From Rhabditoides inermis (lineage: Eukaryota; Nematoda; Chromadorea; Rhabditida; Rhabditidae): a DNA stretch of 64,000 nucleotides. Within the stretch, counting starts at the first letter, position 1. Each line of letters starts with the position of its first letter. A program made the position numbers and the translations under genes. The DNA is taken from contig CAWZYM010000020.1 in assembly GCA_963966185.1 (NCBI GenBank), forward strand, positions 1,860,001 to 1,924,000, given 5' to 3'. Of the stretch, positions 60,496 through 64,000 are shown in pieces. The notes under the pieces were generated by a model that did no database searches, had not been told where the DNA came from, and was given only the letters and a program-made list of their open reading frames with translations.

Positions 60496-61333
60496 GGCCA
60501 TCATCTGCAGGTGATGTCTCGTTTCGCGGGCCTGCAACAGCAGAGCGTGAGTTAGTTGTCCCTTCCATACAGTACCCTCTATGATGTGCAGGTGTGGCTG
60601 TCGTTCGTGACCGCCTTCAACATGCTGCCGCTCGCCGCTCTCGTCGGGGAGAGGATCATGTGCATGCACGGAGGCATCTCTCCACACATCGACTCACTCG
60701 AGACGATCGAGAATGTGCGTGTGCGGTACTTTGAGAGGAGATACGGTAGCATACCGTATCCGAATAGCATATGATGTGGTGCATAGTGATATGGTATACG
60801 GTACATTAAAATGCGGTCCTAACTGGTAACGGTACATTGTAGCTGCGCCGCCCGTCGATCATCCCTCCTTATGGACTCATGTGCGATCTGCTCTGGGCCG
60901 ATCCGGATAACAAGGTAGGCATGGAGTAGAGTGCAGGAAAAACCATCCCTATCTATAATATAGTGGTAATCTGATTTCAATAAGACTAACAACGAAACTT
61001 GGTGTTTGGATAAAGTGGCATACGATGCGACTAATGTATTCCAGTACCATGGCTGGGCGCTGTCGGCCCGCGGCATCTCGTTCACCTTCGACGACGCTGT
61101 CGTCGATGCGTTCTGCGACCGCTTCGGAGTCGACCTCATCGTCCGAGCACACCAGATCACCAGCGATGTACGCGTGTTCACGAAGTTGCGGTTACTATAT
61201 GCCTGTAGATGTTCCGCAACGGCTACAAGTTCAACTCGACCGGCCGGCTGCTCACGCTCTTCTCGGCGCCCAACTACCAGAACATGCTCAACGACGGGGC
61301 CGTGCTCCGCGTCGGCAGAGATGTGAGTGCAGC

Positions 61334-61376
<43 letters not shown>

Positions 61377-61504
61377 ATGCCACACCTGTTCGATTGCAGT
61401 TGACGTGTCGCTTCATGGTGCTTCGTGCGCGTCGTCGCAAGGGCGCGAGGGAGGCGCGCGAACAGGAGAGGAGAGAGCGCACCATGGAAGTGCCCGGACT
61501 CTAG
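59464..61504 (+). CDS. PP1-type serine/threonine protein phosphatase, divergent
   Basis: Thirteen exons: 59464-59514, 59588-59697, 59802-59844, 59888-59955, 60077-60148, 60202-60265, 60308-60427, 60511-60546, 60592-60714, 60843-60914, 61045-61167, 61209-61322, 61400-61504. The sum is 1101 bases, 366 aa. All PPP metal-site motifs are present: GDLHG, GDYVDRG, RGNHED, MHGGIS and [26 protein letters not shown] and SAPNY fit the PP1 branch. The loop after SAPNY reads QNMLNDGA instead of the usual CGEFDNAG. A short N-terminal Ser-rich extension and a basic Arg/Glu tail ([12 protein letters not shown]) replace the typical PP1 ends. Nematodes have expanded sets of such divergent, often germline, PP1 enzymes (known); tissue here is unknown. 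Activity is expected. Confidence 0.93.
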
Positions 61505-64000
61505 ACAACACTTACAACTTATCACTTACATGCTTACAAACAAAATCACGAGTTTTATCAGTCGAATGTGTGATTAGAATAAATGTTGCAAAACACGGCT
61601 GAACTGGGTTAGTGCGTGGTAGTGCGTGGTTTTGCTACACTCACTAGCGGAAATTCGCACTATGATTTTCGGCGCTTCTTGCCGATCTTTTTATGGATTT
61701 TACTTTATCGTTCATAGATTTTTCTTATTTTTTTCCAGATACTTGGTTCTTGTCAACTATTACATTGAATAGCATCGTGTCTAAACGTGATTCAACTGCT
61801 CAAATTGAATCGAAAGCGAACGCCCGCTTTCGTGCGCCCGCGCGCTATTTCTCCTTTCTGTTTCCCCTTTCTCATCAGCTGATGTTCTCTCCGACTACTC
61901 ATCATTTCCTGTTGCCCAAGTGTTACTATGCGTGTCGATGCCGTGCCTGATTCAATCGTAATCCGTTTAGTGCTAGGTGTTGTCTGCTGTCTAGTCTATT
62001 TGGGGGGCGACGGGCGGGGGCCGCGGTTGTTCGGTTGCTGCTCCTCCCTTTCCCTCCATTTTCCTCCTCGGTTGCGGTCGATATTGTGTATTTCCGTTTC
62101 CATTTGTTTTCGTCTCGCACTTGCGTATTCGTTTCTGTTTGCATTCCAAAATTGAACGTGAGTTCAGCCCTGCCGCGCTCTGCGTATGATGTGCGAGCCG
62201 GATCGATAAATCGACAATGGAGCTGATCACAATGCACTACGAAGTCGAAATGGCACAGAGAAGGGTGAGTGTTCTGGGGAAAGTATATACAACGTGGCTT
62301 CCCACGAATCGCAATTGCCGAGGGAGAGTGCGGGGCTGCGGAGAATTCGCAGCGGTTTTTTCGGGCGTCGTCGTCGATATTTGATTATCGTAGGATCGTG
62401 CGGCGTGTAGGGAATGTAGTGTGAGAGGGGTTGATTTTGAGAAGAAGGGAAGCACGGAGTGAGAGAAGGGAGAGAGTGACCATCGCACCCCTCGCACTCT
62501 TCCCTTTACGACTGCGCAAGCTGCACCACATTCACAATGCTATTATGTCGGTTTATAGCGACTTCATTTTCACTTTTAACGTACTTACGAGTTTTAGCGT
62601 CAGAAATAATTGCGTTGCACTGTCTTGATTCGCTTAGTCACTTGCCAAGCTTTCTTGGAAATTGCATTGACTCAATGTCTACATTCTCATATCATGATCA
62701 CCGGCAAGCAGTTATTTTGTTTTGGAGGTCGTCTCTCTCTCCTCGCCACTCTACAAACTGGTATCGTGTCACGGTTGTGAGTGGCGGTGTCTGTGTCTGT
62801 CTTTCGAGGAAGTTGTTGGACGACCTTGAAGCGAGCCTCATCACAGCATGTTACACGCATCACAGTCAACGAACAACATAAGTCTTCTTCAAGTCCCTCC
62901 TCTCCACACGTCTCTTTATCGCCACGCAGTCATCTGTGCCGGTTCTTTTGACGAACGCCGGCTAAAAATCACGGCACTCGCCATTGCCTTTTCCACTGCA
63001 GCGGCCGCGGCCACTGGAAATAAGCAGTGCTGTGATGGCGTGGGCCGTGGGGCAAAGACTGGGGTAGTGAGTTCAGTAAGTGGCTGCTGCCTGCCGCGCA
63101 GAGTGTGCAGCGTGTTTCACTTGTGGGGTTGATGGATGGGCGAAGCCATTGTGTGTGCCCTGCCTTTCCTTCGTTCCGCTCGCCGGGTTATCGTGGCATG
63201 CGATCGGAGCTGTGCGAAGCGTGAATGACGAGCGGCACGTTCACATGGTTTCGCTCGTTCCTCGAATCTCTCACGCACACTCGCAGTTTCTACACGAGTT
63301 TCTTTTCACAGACGTTTTTCCCCGTTCCGCCTTTCGCCTGTAATTGTATCGCAGACCCTAGGTTGCATTGCAACATGTGCATATCTCGCTGACTTTATTG
63401 AGTTTTGTTATCCTACTGAAAGTGGTTAGCCTCGAGTTTTTTATGACTCGCCCTGTTTGGTAGCAGGTAGCAGGTTATGTTTTATGTTGCGTGTGAAAGG
63501 AGAGAAGAAGAGAGAGAGACTTTTAACACTGGTGTGTTCAGTGATAGAGAGTGAATGAGTGTTCGAATACTGGTAATCCCCTATCATATGTTCACCCATA
63601 TGTGTACCGAGTACCGTGTTTACGTCCATTGTGTGAACGACTACGTACATCGAGGTCATTCATTCCCCTATGTACCATTTCGAAAAGCTGGTCGCTACGC
63701 TGGAGCTAGTGAGTTGGATTTCGATTCTCTCACCTCATTCACATTCACGCATTTTGCGTTTGAGTTGCAATTTTCTTTGGATTCGGTTCCGAAGCAACTG
63801 CCGGCTGACATTTCTCACTCTGACACGTCCAGGTGCAAGAGAGGATTCAATTGAGGACAACACAATAGAATCATGACCAGATTGCGAGTCGCGCCTCGTT
63901 TTTTTGTACACTTGCAGTGCGCGACGAGCGAGCGAGAGAGGGAGAGATACACCTTTTTAAGGTAGCCGAGGCTCGTTGTGTAAATAGACGAGGAAAGAGA
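61505..64000. other. Right-end interval, no gene recognised
   Basis: 2.5 kb downstream of the phosphatase. A further ATCAGCTGAT-type palindrome lies at 61876. Open frames here are short, lack splice-consistent partners and show no motif. The stretch may be the promoter or 5' UTR of a gene beyond the window. Confidence 0.5.

Noticed and set aside
61505..64000. Several 60-110 codon frames at the right end
   Set aside because: No splice-consistent partners, motifs or hydrophobic pattern above chance.

Overview
The window is animal nuclear DNA, and the gene content points to a nematode. It carries a short four-exon cuticle collagen, a degenerin-type DEG/ENaC channel gene, mostly 40-100 base introns, several start codons placed directly behind a splice acceptor (as expected for spliced-leader trans-splicing), and many short tandem repeats. 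I cannot name the genus. A rhabditid or diplogastrid is an inference. No CRISPR, operator or other prokaryotic feature is present.

Layout. 1-1360 (-) is the 5' part of an RTE-like LINE that runs off the left edge. 2.3-12.1 kb (+) holds two tandem paralogues (485 and 500 aa by my exon models) for secreted or membrane-anchored, possibly CUB-like proteins. Their promoters share a conserved block, and their introns hold several foldback elements and long tandem repeats. 12.2-13.4 kb (-) is the cuticle collagen. 13.6-34.5 kb is one large inverted duplication. Each arm carries the same three genes pointing inward: a small multi-pass membrane protein, an HMG-box protein, and a very long many-fingered zinc protein. 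The two arms are separated by a 1.5 kb spacer holding a (CTTT)n tract and the C-terminal stub of an ABCC transporter. 34.8-41.4 kb (-) is the degenerin. 42.0-46.4 kb (+) is a nearly intact CR1-like LINE whose two ORFs meet at a textbook -1 slippery heptamer. 47.4-54.4 kb (+) encodes a protein with N-terminal zinc fingers and a C-terminal WD40 region that resembles TFIIIC subunit 2. 54.9-55.9 kb (-) is a small LIR-motif protein resembling TP53INP/DOR, with several M-box/CLEAR-like E-boxes in and upstream of it. 59.5-61.5 kb (+) is a divergent PP1-type phosphatase with all metal ligands kept. The last 2.5 kb shows no supportable gene.

The most interesting points are the inverted duplication with its unequal decay and patchy conversion, a recurring zinc-finger module marked by HWP...W in the duplicated zinc protein, the G GGA AAC TAG junction of the LINE, and the composite MITE with a tRNA-like core that abuts a splice donor. 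Exon models for the two tandem paralogues, the collagen, the HMG pair, the intact membrane-protein copy, the LIR protein and the phosphatase were checked for phase and sum to whole codons. The zinc proteins, the degenerin and the WD40 gene were read exon by exon but not summed.
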